A stretch of DNA of 64,000 nucleotides from Hippopus hippopus (Eukaryota > Mollusca > Bivalvia > Cardiida > Cardiidae). This document shows, piece after piece, positions 22,251 through 33,891 of the stretch. Below the pieces are notes generated by a model. The model saw only the letters and a list, made by a program, of their open reading frames with translations. It did not search any database and had not been told where the DNA came from. The stretch lies in NCBI GenBank assembly GCA_946811185.2, contig OX328104.1, forward strand, positions 51,258,505 to 51,322,504, given 5' to 3'. Each line of letters starts with the position of its first letter. Position 1 is the stretch's first letter. Position numbers and translations under genes: made by a program.

Positions 22251-22528
22251 ATGTGAACGGTTTCACCAAAAAGAAAAGAATCTACGTGTGGGTCATTAGA
22301 AGAAAATAACAGAAAATATCGATAATTGAAAAACATATGAAAAAGTCAACTGAGAGTACATTTTTGATAAATATGGAAATCGCACGTAATTGACAATTTT
22401 CGCCATTCATTATACCGTTTTAAGTTTTCCACTGCTGTAAAAGCTATATTACTTTCCGATGGGTAAAATTTCATCACAATGACACCCTCGATCTTCAAAA
22501 AAATGGTTTTATCGTTTCGGGAATTTTC

Positions 22529-22755
22529 TAACCCTTTCCCAAACAATCTCTGGTTTTCACGACCCTGAAAAAGAAGCCTTTTGAAAACATCGTGGGAAAA
22601 GGAGAAAATGCTGGTAACCAGCATTTTCTCCTTTTCCCACATTGTTTTCTACCCTTCCAGAACAAATTTCAATTTCTGAGTCACGTTAATTTTGTCGTCT
22701 GCAAATGCTTTGAATTTGGACGAGTCTAAAATTTTGTCGTTTGGTAAAGAGTTAA
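22529..22755 (+). repeat. Family B MITE, full-length
   Basis: 'ctaaccctttccc' start, 'ggtaaagagTTAA' end, hairpin at about 22581-22650 with long nearly perfect arms. Confidence 0.65.
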
Positions 22756-22781
22756 AGGATAAGTGTTACTTTTTTTTAAAT

Positions 22782-23027
22782 TGTTACTCTTTACTACATT
22801 ATACTAAGTTTTACTGGCCCTGGGGAAGGCGCATTTTGAGAACATTGTGGGAAATGGAAATAAAAAAAAAAAAAAAAAAATACTGGTAACCAGCATTTTC
22901 TCCTTTTCCCTCGATATTTCTATCCTCTCTTAGACAAATTCCATCAGTTGAGCTACTCTTAGTTTGTCGTCTATAAATACTCTCAATTTGAAGAAGTCTT
23001 AAATTTCTGTTGTGTGGTGTAGGGTTA
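22782..23027 (+). repeat. Family B MITE with poly-A in the hairpin
   Basis: 'ttactctttactacattat' start and 'ggtgtagggTTAA' end. A run of about 19 A at 22862-22880 interrupts the left hairpin arm. Confidence 0.55.
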
Positions 23028-23035
23028 AGTAATAG

Positions 23036-23225
23036 AATGTTTTTCGGCGTAGCTAAATGTGCTGGCTTTTGACATACATGAATTTTTTGGTACTGATAAC
23101 AAATGAATAAATAGAAATTATGATTGGTCAAACATAAAGACGTTTTTGTCCAAGGGCCACTGTGGTAAAAAAAATGTAGACATGTTTATTCTAAGGGCCC
23201 CTGCCTATTTGCAGGCAAATTTACG
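23036..23225 (-). repeat. Dispersed repeat, family E, reverse
   Basis: 'ggcgtagcta...' through 'gcaggcaaattta' matches 19300-19500 in reverse. Confidence 0.45.
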
Positions 23226-23401
23226 CCGTCTATTTTTTTTTTAAAGATATTTCTTGTTAACTTTTAACTAAAAAACAAGTTTTGCCTCATCTCTTTGTAT
23301 CTCAATATAGTCAGACTTTGACCTTCAAGTAAATTGTTTTCTCTTAAAGTCCTATTAGCGGCCAAAAGTACATAATCAGGAGTAAAAAAACAGGCACATT
23401 T

Positions 23402-23540
23402 CAGCCATGTTCTGAGAAAAGGAGGTTTAGTGCACTTCCATGATGCCATCACGTAATTATGGATCCATAAAATCCATTCTAACAACTGACTGAATCTGGA
23501 GGAAGAACGGTCCTTGGACATGCATGAAATTTACAAATAG
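23402..23540 (-). repeat. Family C repeat, partial
   Basis: 'agccatgttctgagaaaagg' end through 'ggtccttggacatgca'. The hairpin half is missing. Confidence 0.5.
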
Positions 23541-24004
23541 CAGAAAATGTTCAACTAATGTCGTCAAAAGATAATTAAAGTGGAATTTTTCAGCTTAAAA
23601 AGGATTTAAACATATTAATGAGAGTATGAGGGTTGAATTAAGGATTATATGTGAGCTTCATATGCATAAAAGACATTATTGAGTGACAGGCAATCCCTAT
23701 CTACTCAAAAGTTTTAAATGATAAAGTTGAGATTGTGATAAAAAGATTTGGACAAAATGTTGAATTGATAGTAAAAAGTCTTTAAATGAAGATGAATTAT
23801 GTGTTATTTTTAATGTGTATAAAATATGATATTGAGTGGCTGGGAGTTCCTACCTACTTAAAAGTATTAAATGAAAAAGTTTAGACTGTGAATATTAGGA
23901 AATGAGTGCTAAAATTGGCAAAGTGTGGAGACTCCAATGGGACTAAAACACGACCATTAAAGAGGTCCTGTCTCCAATGAGATAAGATTATGGATCCCTT
24001 ATTA
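23541..24004. other. Stretch with diverged direct repeat
   Basis: A segment near 23660-23740 recurs in diverged form at about 23815-23895 ('gagtg.c.gg..ttcct.cctact.aaaagt.ttaaatga'). No gene seen. Confidence 0.35.
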
Positions 24005-24130
24005 TACGATGACTTACTAAGTGCTGTGCATCACGGACATGCATTAAGCCCCCTCTCGCCAGAGAATGGTTTAAATGTGAGCCATGCCCTGACAAAAGGT
24101 GGTTTATGCATCTCCGTGATGCATTTTACT
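24005..24130. repeat. Two abutting family C end fragments
   Basis: 'gcattaagccccctctcgcc' followed by 'gagccatgccctgacaaaag': an end of one copy directly followed by the start of another. Confidence 0.45.
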
Positions 24131-24417
24131 TCAAAGTTGTGAGTTGTGTTTTATTTATGGAAATCGCCAAGTGTGTGTGTGTGTGCGGTTTTGCATATTT
24201 CGACCTAAATACTATTCAGAATTATCGTTATGTGTTGATAGAATCTGACATTCGTTGGCTTTTGAGATAAAATTGTTTCAAACTCGCCTATGAAAAAATG
24301 GTTAAGCTCCCCAAGGGCTCGCTTAGGAACATTTTTCTACGCTCGTCTAATATATATAATAGAATTTTATCTTAAATGCCAACGTATGTAAGGGCCTACG
24401 TATGTAATAACGCATAC

Positions 24418-24628
24418 TTAACCCTTTGGCAACTAAGCGCGATTTACTGACCTTCGGCGGGCAGTGTAGATCAAGATCAGACTGCACAGAACGTGCAGTC
24501 TGATCTTGGATCTTCACTGTCGGATCAGGAGATATCTTTCTCAAAATACACCTTTAAAAAAGCAAAATTCGATCTTTTACCATCGACTTGGAAGTTCTAT
24601 TTCACTTATTTAGCAGGATAAGACTTAA
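24418..24628 (-). repeat. Family A MITE, reverse
   Basis: TTAACCCTTTGGC start, 'ataagacTTAA' end, hairpin at about 24463-24525. Confidence 0.65.
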
Positions 24629-25271
24629 CAAGGACATTTCAAAGTCTTCTGGTGCAAGTTTATTGGAGAGGTCATCAGACCTCTCCAACAGTGGTGAGTT
24701 TAAAAGGCAGACTGCCACAGAATTTGCTGTCTAAATCCATTTTTCTTGTGGAGTTGTACTGATACACAGTCTGTTTCGTCATGGTTTTGTAAATAAAGCG
24801 AAATCAAAAAACCGAAACAGGAAATAGACGTGGTTTATTTTTATGTGACGAATTTCAGAAAATATTTGTTATATTAATTTGCCATGGCTGCAAATGACCT
24901 CTGAAATAATTGTAATTTTTCATTAAGCAAATAAGTCTAAGCAGAAGAAAAAATAAGAAGAATTTCGTTGAAAAAGAGAAAGAAGACCGCTGGACGAGAT
25001 CATGTGACTTGAAAACGCGACAAGCAGGTCAAATGACCGTCATGTAAAGCATATGGGGTTTCTACGCGGCGGCTTTTTTACTTGTTTGTTTACATGTACC
25101 AAAATATATTGAAATTAAAAGCCAATAAACTATTAGAAAACAATGATGCTGACCTCTCCTGGCTTCTTTTGTAAAGAAGCCAACTTGTTTCTAGAAGTAT
25201 TGAGGTTTAAACATCCAATGACGATGGTGTCGCCTTAAAATATTCCTATACTTGATAAACACATTCGTATG
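24629..25271. other. Unassigned stretch
   Basis: A short inverted pair 'ggagaggtc' and 'gacctctcc' flanks 'atca' at 24664-24685. No gene. Confidence 0.3.
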
Positions 25272-25530
25272 AGCGAGGCTATGGCAAAAGGGGGCTAAAT
25301 GCATCTTCGCGATATATTATACCAAGCAAGTCATTACATACTTGTGGATCCATAAAATCCATTTTGTAGAAGAATCAGCTGAGTCATGAGGTACACTGGT
25401 CCTTTGACATGTAGAAAATTTATCAATAGCAAAAAGTTTCCACCCTTGTCAGCCTGCGCGGACAGCGCAGGCTGACATGGGTCGATACTTTTTTGCTGGT
25501 GCATAAGGCCTCCTTTCCACAGAGGACTTG
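25272..25530 (-). repeat. Family C repeat
   Basis: 'gagcgaggctatggcaaaag' start; hairpin at 25447-25482 with arms 'gtcagcctgcgc' and complement; end 'ccacagaggac'. Confidence 0.65.
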
Positions 25531-27748
25531 CAAATAGAAAGAAAAGTATCATCACAAACCATTCATCAGGCTACGATGTACATCCAAGGTCAGACTGTAT
25601 GCTTTGTGCAGTATGATCACAAGCCATTGATGATCCATTTTTCTATTACGGAACACTGAAATTTTCATTGGTCGATCATCGAACACTGTTAATGTGTTTT
25701 CATATACGATATATATACTGACCCACACTTCCAACGCAAAATGGTTTTTAAAAATAATTTCAATTCCGGGATATGGAAAAAACAAAAAGAAGTATTATCT
25801 AATCTTTTCATGTGCATGTCCTAACTGTGCATAGCATCCAACTGACAATTTTGTTACGCATCACTGAACACTGGTATCAGTGTACGATGCCCCATTTTTG
25901 TGTCACAAATGCACAACTCGCAATTTTTTTAACATTTGAGTGTACACAAAGTTTCCCACTCGATAGCCGACTGTAGTGGAGTTACGATTTCCAAACGTTC
26001 TTTCCAGATAATTCCGATATTAACGACTGAAACCAGAGGACTTGCTGAGTGACCCAGGCTATTGTTGCCATTTACCGCTGTGTCTCGTTTATTATTTTTT
26101 TTGTGCAGTATCTACAGGTTGTGGCAGATGTTCAACCAAACGGGTAATGATTCAAAATGAATGATTTTGATTATGTGTTGCAGTTCAAAATTGCACGATA
26201 TGGTTCTTTCCCACCCCCCACCCCCCCATTGCCTTTTCCATCGTTAAGTCTTGAACCGGATATAATGTTCATGTCAGGACCAAATTGCTGATTTGCCCTG
26301 CCGAAGTAGAGGCAGAGTCACAACCCTAATCCGTGACAAGAGACAGCTTCCAGCGAGTAAAACCACCGCTGTACATAACAATTCGATAGGATAGCTGTTC
26401 CACAAATGCACACACAGTAATCAGACAACTACCGGAACGCGGTATCAGAGCGCGCCGTCACTTTGTTAGAATGTGTTCGTAGCTACCAAATACATTCCAA
26501 TACTCTTACGAGTGTAGCTTCAACAGGCTGTGATCCGTGAGTGGAATATCATGCCCTTAAATTTCATCCCCCGATACTAGAAGGTTCTTGCGTCGGAGAT
26601 TCATGGCAGCAATAATACCCAATACTGGTAGATCTACTACCGTTTTGTTTTATGAAGATACCCCTCTAGCGCGCTGGGGCATTGGCTGACTAGCCTTATC
26701 GAATTCGAAGGGAAGATGTAGTGCTATCTTCTTCAAAAAATGATCATTCTGTCTACTTTTGAAATATTGTGACATTGGATGGAATAATAAATGAAATATA
26801 TTTAGTCAAACATAATTTTGGATGGAAGTGTGGGTCAGTATAGAACATGCGCCAATGTGCTGTTTTTATTAACAGTGTATGTACAGTGATAGAGCAAAGA
26901 CAAGTTTGGCATTGCAAGGAGTCTCTGTGGTCTTTAGTATGATAAACGTTCCCCATCGCCAAAGCGCATCTTTATATAGCTTATTTGGTGAAAGAGGTTT
27001 GCTAATGAAAACGTGAAATAAGTCACCGCCTTTCACAAATTTTTATGCTTCATTTAGATAGATCTAGATCTATATCTTATGAGAGATATTTTCAAGCAAC
27101 GGACGATTTTTATTCTATGATAAATAGAGTGAAAAGCGAAGGCTATAGATCTATTTTCACGAGTAGCGAATGAAAATATGGCCTTCACTTTTCACGAGAT
27201 GAAAGAAATTGCAATCATGCACTAAAACTAACAATTATCCTATTTCTTTTATGCCCTTCACTGTAACCTTTTTTTCACGCCTAATTTTTGCTCATCATGA
27301 AAAATATGTGCGTTTTCCAAGCGAAATAGATCTACTCAATCTAGTCGGATATGGACTAGCCGTAATAATGACGTCATAAGTGATGTTGACTGCGTAATAA
27401 AACGTGACCTTCACCCGCTAAAAAATCATTCATATTCTATAAATATCCGCGGTAAAAACTATATTATTCACCGGTGAATTATAAGGATGTATTTCACTGT
27501 TAGAATTCTACAAATACTAAAAAGCATAAAAGAAATGAAGAAGTTTCTGAAACGATCAGTTTCCCCACCTATCCCTGTTTTATCTAGTGCAAAAGTTTCA
27601 AGACGCATTTACTCTGGAAAAGTGTGAGACTGTGGATGTAAATGTCAGCTTTGACGTACACGATATGATAATTACATCTGAGATCGTTCCCGTGGTTATT
27701 TTAATAGAATCTGAGGGCGGCTGGGTGCAAACTTGAGACGGTCTTGTT
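25531..27748. other. 2.2-kb stretch without recognised gene
   Basis: No ORF with a domain signal, and no family A-E copy except a weak family A-like arm near 25580-25615. C-tract at about 26212-26228. Confidence 0.35.
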
Positions 27749-27945
27749 AACTAACTCTTTACCAGACGAAAAAGAAAATGGACTCGACCGAATTGAAAGT
27801 ATTTTGATCATACTATATATCAAATCCGGCTCAAATTATGGGATTTGTTTTTGAAGGGTAGAAAACATTGTGGGAAAATGAGAAAATGCTGTTTTTTTAC
27901 CAGCATTTCCTCTTTTTCCCACAATGTTTTCAAAAGCTTTATTTC
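27749..27945 (-). repeat. Family B MITE, reverse
   Basis: TTAACTCTTTACC at 27749, hairpin at about 27855-27935 with arms 'aaaacattgtgggaaaa' and complement. Confidence 0.55.
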
Positions 27946-30098
27946 ATAGGAGCCCGTTTTACTAAGGTGTGCGTAAGAATTTTCGTATCTTTTCACGTTC
28001 GATAAAGTTACTAAATAGTTACATGCGTTTTACAAAGCTTGCGTAAGTATTTTCGTGAATAATTTTCGTAATTCTCTAATTGGAGCTACATAAATGAGAC
28101 AATCCGAGTTCTCGCTGGTGTCGCGAGGAAGAGAATTTTATCTATTAAAGCTGAAAACACAGTGATTGACATGACTTGAGAACGAAATTAAAACATCTTT
28201 ATTTCAGTAATGATATGGATGCATGTATGAAAAATACTGTAAAGAAAACCCCTTTTCCCGTCGCTAGCCTCGTAATTCACTTTTCGTCCGGGGATTGTTC
28301 GCTCTTTTAGGTAATGCCATGTAAATACAGCGGTCAAAAAGCTACCACCTAATGAATATTTCTTTCTAAATTTTGTTCCAAGATTGTAAATACTGTGGCA
28401 GATGTGACCGCAGTGTCTAGAAAGATTAGAAAAACATACCTAAACACGGCACAGATAGAAAATACAGGATACGTTACCATTAAAGATCAGTATGAAAACT
28501 GGCACCTCAATTACAAATTTACATTTTGTTTTAGGTCCATCGACCAATTTCAAACAGACACTCAGTCTTTATCCCTTTACCACACAACCCCGAGTTTTAC
28601 AGTAAGTAGAGGCCTTTTGAAAACACTGTGGGAAAAGTAAAAAAAATGTTAAGGTTAATGTTAATGTTTTAGTGTTACGTATTGCCCTCTTGTTAGATCC
28701 CCGGAGAAGCATTATAGCAGGGATCGTATATACAGGGATAGGCAACGCAACTGGAGTTAAGACCAATTATTGATTTTTCACTGACTTACCTGTACGGCGT
28801 ACAATAATCCGTTGTCGTTCCTTGCGAGTTATTATCTTCCTTTCAGATAATATAATTCCTTGCCGATTCCGACAATTTTTATATCCGCCAAAGTAGCGTT
28901 TAGTATGAAACGCGTTTCAATGTTTATGTCAATGTTTTTCTATTATTGTTTTTTTTTTCAGTTAAAGTGATATTTTTTTATCTGGAAAATTTAAAGTGTC
29001 GACTAATTGGGCGTTTCAGATATACAGGTCATGTTGTCAGTCTTGATTTCACACGAAGTGTAAATTGTGAATGGCGATCAAAACGGCCCGGTGCCAAAAC
29101 GACCCATTACCGAAACAACCCTCTTTTTCGTAGTAACTTAAAATATTTTGATATTTCTGCAGTGGATATCTATTGCAAACAATTCGGGAAAAGCACACAT
29201 CGCCTGTTGAAGGATTAAGTCTGTCTAACGTTTCGGAAGTGGGCTGCTTTTGTCCACTCCCTGTATTTGACATGATCACAAGTGGGATATATCAAGTTGT
29301 GTATCTGTCATGACACATCTACCGTCAGTAGTGTCCTCTTCTGTTTATACACAATACGCATCATTGAAATTAAATATTTATTTTCTGATTTTCTTCTCCA
29401 GATGTTTCAATTTGGTCAGGTCAAAAGCTTCTCATGTTATCAGGAGTGACAAACATTTAACTTGTATGTAGTACAATGTATTAGGCCGGTAAACACAGAG
29501 ATCTGTTAATAGTTATATACCCATTTTTCAATAGCAAACTACACAAAGGGCATATAGAACCAGAAAATTGCCTTCACTGCCCATTAAATGGACCTTCCAG
29601 TACATTTTCAGTTCATCTTGCAGCTACTCTTAAATCACTGTCTTTGACAGAAAAAAAGGAGAATTTCCTGCAAAATGGAAAGAATTAGTGAACTTTCTGA
29701 AAAAGTAGGCTCGTGAAGTGTGAGGACCTGTCTGCAACTCTGTTCCTACTTTTATACATTGGAATCAATTACATACACCAGTGGCCTTCACAATTGCATG
29801 ATTTCGAATTAACCTGTGTACCTTACAACCTTGTGTGTTTGATGACTTCGGAATATTTAAAGCTTTTTGAAAATATTGTGGGAAAAGAACAAAACGCTAG
29901 CCTAGCACATGTACATGTTTTCAGCATTTTTATCCGCAATGTTCAATACCACGCAAAAAAATCCAATCGTTTGAATCTACTTTCAGTTGTCGTTTGCTAA
30001 TACTTTCAATTGGGGATTCCAAAGGCCCCCAAAAATTGTTCTTTGGTAAAAAATAGTCAGTAGCATAATTATTAGAAAAAAAAAAGACAAATCTGCAA
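27946..30098. other. Stretch with degraded family B pieces, no gene
   Basis: Half copies of family B at about 28565-28650 ('atccctttaccacacaac') and 29850-29950. A segment near 29068-29110 ('ggtgccaaaacgaccca') has the look of a repeat terminus. No credible gene. Confidence 0.35.
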
Positions 30099-30328
30099 TT
30101 ATCCCTTTGCCACACAATCCCGAGTTCTGATGACCAAGAGAAAGAAGCCTTATGGAAACATTGCAGGAAAAGGAGAAAATGCTGGTTACCAACATTCTCT
30201 CCTTTTCCCCAAATGCTTTCAATTATATCATTGACAAATTCCATAATTTGAGTCGCATTTCAATTGTTGTCTGTAAATGCTGTCACTTTGTACAAGTCTA
30301 CTTCTGTGTTGTTTCAAAAAGAGTTAAC
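30099..30328 (+). repeat. Family B MITE
   Basis: 'atccctttgccacacaatcc' start, 'aaaagagTTAA' end, degraded hairpin at about 30150-30220. Confidence 0.55.
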
Positions 30329-31072
30329 AGTGTGGCAAAGTAAAAGTTGCTTTTGACAAGCAATTTTTCCTTCTTTAATAATGGTTTTTTATTCTGTGTC
30401 AGAGAACTTAAGGTTATCTAATAACTTTGAAAGCTTTGATTTTGGACCAATCTGAAAACAGTATAAGTTGTGTAGGACTTTGTACAAATTTGACTCATAC
30501 AGTGGACAGCATTGGAAAACATTCGTAAAAGACCAGTTGCAGCCAGTGATCAATTCTTTTCAAAATGATTTCTGTGCTATTAAAAATATTATGTTTTTGC
30601 CTTTCCTTCAAATGTTTTTCATTTTTTAAATTTTCAAAAATTTCACATTGTACACAGAAAGTTTATGTTGAAATTGATATTTTAAAATTTCTCACTAAAA
30701 ACATCAAGGCAGCCATGAATATTGAGCTACATGTGTGTTACAAAATTAAATGGTGCTGAAAAATGTGTTCCTTTAGCAAGTTTTAACTTAATGCCTAATA
30801 AATTTGATTTTACATAAATCCACTGTAGAAATCTTTGGAAAACAGTATGACACAAGGACCAATCTTTTTGCGATAAAATGTAAGATGCAAATGGTTGGTT
30901 GCTTCCGCAAATGCTTTTTTCATTGAATGTAGACTTTTATCTCCTAAAACTTTTTCACTGTGGCAAGTTGCAGTTAATGATGATGGTAAAAGTATTGTGT
31001 ATATGAGATATTATTGGTATATTAAACTATCATTATAATCCTGGTGTATGTCATACAAACGCCCAAAATATA
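30329..31072. other. Unassigned A/T-rich stretch
   Basis: No gene or recognised repeat. Confidence 0.3.
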
Positions 31073-32100
31073 CTTCTCTCCCTCAACAGAGATTTTCAAG
31101 TAGAAACATTCCCAACTCTAGTAATACATGGAATATGGATAGCTGCATTGTTTGCTGTGATACAATTGCAAAATGTTGAAAGCAACCAACCTTCAGGAAC
31201 ACTTTGCCAGACAACAAAATTTGAGACTTGTCTGATTTGGAATTATTTGCAGACAAGAAATGAAATGTGTCACTTGTGTCTTTGCTGAGAAAATGAGAAC
31301 ATGCTTGCCAACATTTTCTTCTTTTCCCACAATGTTTTCAGATGTGTAAATATTTCCCATGGTAGTGAAAACTTAGGATTCAGGAATAGTGGCATCTGTC
31401 ACAGATTATTAGATAACTCCTTACCACAAGTGGCTTATAAGACTGTAGATACTGAATGTACTGTGTTGTTTGAAGAAACCAAAAGTATGTCAAATTTAAT
31501 ACATGTACTTTTAGCGTTTTATGACAATAGTGTGAGTAGTGGGAAACCAACATCATGATTCTCAGAGAATTTTGCACAACACAGATACATCCTTCTCTCC
31601 CTCAAAAAATATGTTGATGAGGAAAAGCAACACGCAGCTTGTGCAGACAGTTGTGCAAATTCAAAAAACAAATAGATAAGTATAATGGCTGCTATGATAC
31701 AACTAAAATGTTGTGAAACATTGCAAATTGAGCAAGGTTCCATCCTTAACTTTTTGCCAGATTACAAAATTTTGGACATGTCTAATTTGAAAGCATTTGC
31801 AGATGACAAATGAAATGCAACTGAAATGAGGAGACTTGTTTTTCCTGGGGAAATGAGAAAATGTGACATGTACTTACCGGTAGTTTCTTCTTTGTTCACA
31901 ATGTTTTCGGAAGTATGGATATTCCCCAGGTTAGTGAAAACTTAGGATTCAGGAATACTAGCATTTGTCACAGATAATTAAATAACTCCATACTTCTAGT
32001 GGCTTATTGAGCTATACATACTAAATATACTTTGGTGGTAGAAGAAGCTCACAGCTTTCATATTCAAATACATTAATTTCACTTTAGCATTTTTCTTGCA
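31073..32100 (+). repeat. Diverged tandem segmental duplication of about 0.5 kb
   Basis: 31073-31530 and 31588-32100 share the same order of blocks: 'cttctctccctcaa', a reverse family B piece ('caaaatttgagacttgtctg' against a close variant), 'gtgaaaacttaggattcagg' and 'agtggcttat'. A MITE and its flanks were duplicated together. Confidence 0.55.
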
Positions 32101-33261
32101 GGTTTGTACAGTTCACAGCTGATTTGGTCTTTAATATTCCAAGTTTTCAAGCCCAGCTTCAGTTTTATACTAGCACACTTTATGCAGAATTACAAAACCA
32201 TCTTCAATGTCATTCTTCTGTGCACAGGATGCATCACAACAGTATGTTGACAGCTCTTGAAACCATGTTTTGAAGTGTTTGTGCTCTCACAATACATATC
32301 TGGAAAAAAAATATAGAACCAACTGAATTTCAAATTTCTCCTTTTTACAAAACGTAACATTTTAATTCTTCAGTTACGTTGCAAAATATGGTTTTATTTT
32401 CACATGGTTAGACTATAATGAGAATTTGTTCAGGATATGGCCAACTATCAGAGATCCAATCATTTTTGACTAATGTGCGGTACTGCGCTTCCACCTTTAC
32501 TGAAATAACCCCTTTTTAGGCTGCCATCTTGCAATTAAGACCGAAAATAGCCAAGATTTTGAGCCCCCAGTTATCCAACCTTGGCATCGAAAATAACTAG
32601 ATTTTATTTAAAAACAAAAAGAAATACTTACTGCTTATAAATATGTCAAAATCTGAACAAATTTATTTCTAAAAATAAATTGAGAATGCTACAACTATCA
32701 CTAGGGTCCCGCCAAATTCACCACATTGGTCCGCCATTTTGTGATGAAATACCGAAAATAGCCCAGTTTTGATCCCATAATTATCTAACTTAGGAATCGA
32801 AAACCAGCACAAAATTGGCTTTAATACAAGGAGATGTACTCTATCTCGTGATTTTTACCAACATGTTGCTATTTGGACGCTACTTTATGTACTTAAAAAG
32901 TACTTTTGCACGTCACTAAATCCTCCTGCCGAACATCCCCTACGGTGCAAACATGATTAGGTCATGATTTTTTAACGCCAAAATAAGCATGTAAAACAAA
33001 ATCTCCGAAAAAATTGATGTTACATATATTCTAAGCATGTAAATATTCGGAAACTTACCTGTTGAGAAGGACGTATTTGATAACCAAGCAAAACGTTGAT
33101 TAAAACAGTGACCGTCGTATGCCGAAATTTAAGATGGCCGCCGTTTTTTCCTTTGCGGTCAATTCGAAAGAAGACAGTGAATAACCGGAAGTTATACCGC
33201 GTTTCCTATCCCTGTATATAAGATCCCTGATTATAGAGGATATTTGGGGTTTTTTTACGGT
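32101..33261. other. Unassigned stretch
   Basis: No gene seen. Two parallel phrases ('gaccgaaaatagcc', 'taccgaaaatagccc') near 32540 and 32750 suggest a diverged internal duplication of about 200 bp. Confidence 0.3.
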
Positions 33262-33375
33262 GAAAGATCGAAATCTATTTCATCTCGTGAACATCATCGG
33301 TAATATTTTCACGAGTGGCGCCATTCGTGAAAATATTACCGATGATGTTCACGAGATGAAATAAATTTCGAGCTT
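33262..33375. repeat. Palindrome with about 50-bp arms
   Basis: 'atctcgtgaacatcatcggt' pairs with 'accgatgatgttcacgagat', and 'aatattttcacgagtggc' with its near-complement. Nearly loopless and highly prone to extrusion. Confidence 0.7.
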
Positions 33376-33390
33376 TCTCTCTCTCTCTCT

Positions 33391-33442
<52 letters not shown>
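33376..33442. repeat. Microsatellite (CT)n(CA)n(TA)n at PLE left border
   Basis: CT run, then about 20 CA units, then TA units immediately before the Penelope-like element. Confidence 0.85.
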
Positions 33443-33444
<2 letters not shown>

Positions 33445-33754
33445 TTGAGAAAAAATAGTAAAGAACATCAACGAATTTCCTTTAAGACAACTGGATCCAG
33501 AGGATACATGAGTGCAAATGTTGGATTAAATATAAGTGAGAAATATAATGTGCTCGAACAGTTGAAATAATAAATTTACCCAAGCGCTTTCGGCATACTG
33601 CCTTCATCAGGGGTTAGAAATTAACTGATAAGCCAAAGTGGCTTCAGTGTGTAAGCGTATTTATCTAAAAATAGCTTAGACAAAATAGCTTTGTCTGAAA
33701 ATAGGATAGACAGCTGATTTGATTTACTGGAATACACTAGTGTATTCTGGAAGT
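33443..33754 (-). repeat. PLTR, 3' side relative to the ORF
   Basis: Carries the complete ribozyme-like core (33573-33622) and an 18-bp palindrome (gaatacactagtgtattc at about 33730-33747). Confidence 0.75.
33573..33622 (-). ncRNA. Hammerhead ribozyme-like motif, type I, intact core
   Basis: On the minus strand the order is: stem I 5' strand (aattt, bulge, accc), CTGATGA (33604-33610), stem II ggca-gta-tgcc, GAAA (33588-33591), a palindromic agcgct stem III with almost no loop, one T, then stem I 3' strand (gggt plus aaatt). Penelope-like elements are known to carry hammerheads in their PLTRs. A stem III this short usually needs dimerisation, and the palindrome would allow it. One extra unpaired A sits between CTGATGA and stem II. 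Self-cleavage is inferred, not shown. Confidence 0.65.
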
Positions 33755-33891
33755 CTAGCGTTTTGTCAGAAAATAGGTTACTTTTTAGATTTCTAGAATT
33801 GGTAAGCATTTAGGATTGCTTATTTAAAGTAGGTCTAAAATTAGCCTGGTGAATTTTTTAGAGTTATGACAGGGATTAAACACTTATTCTA

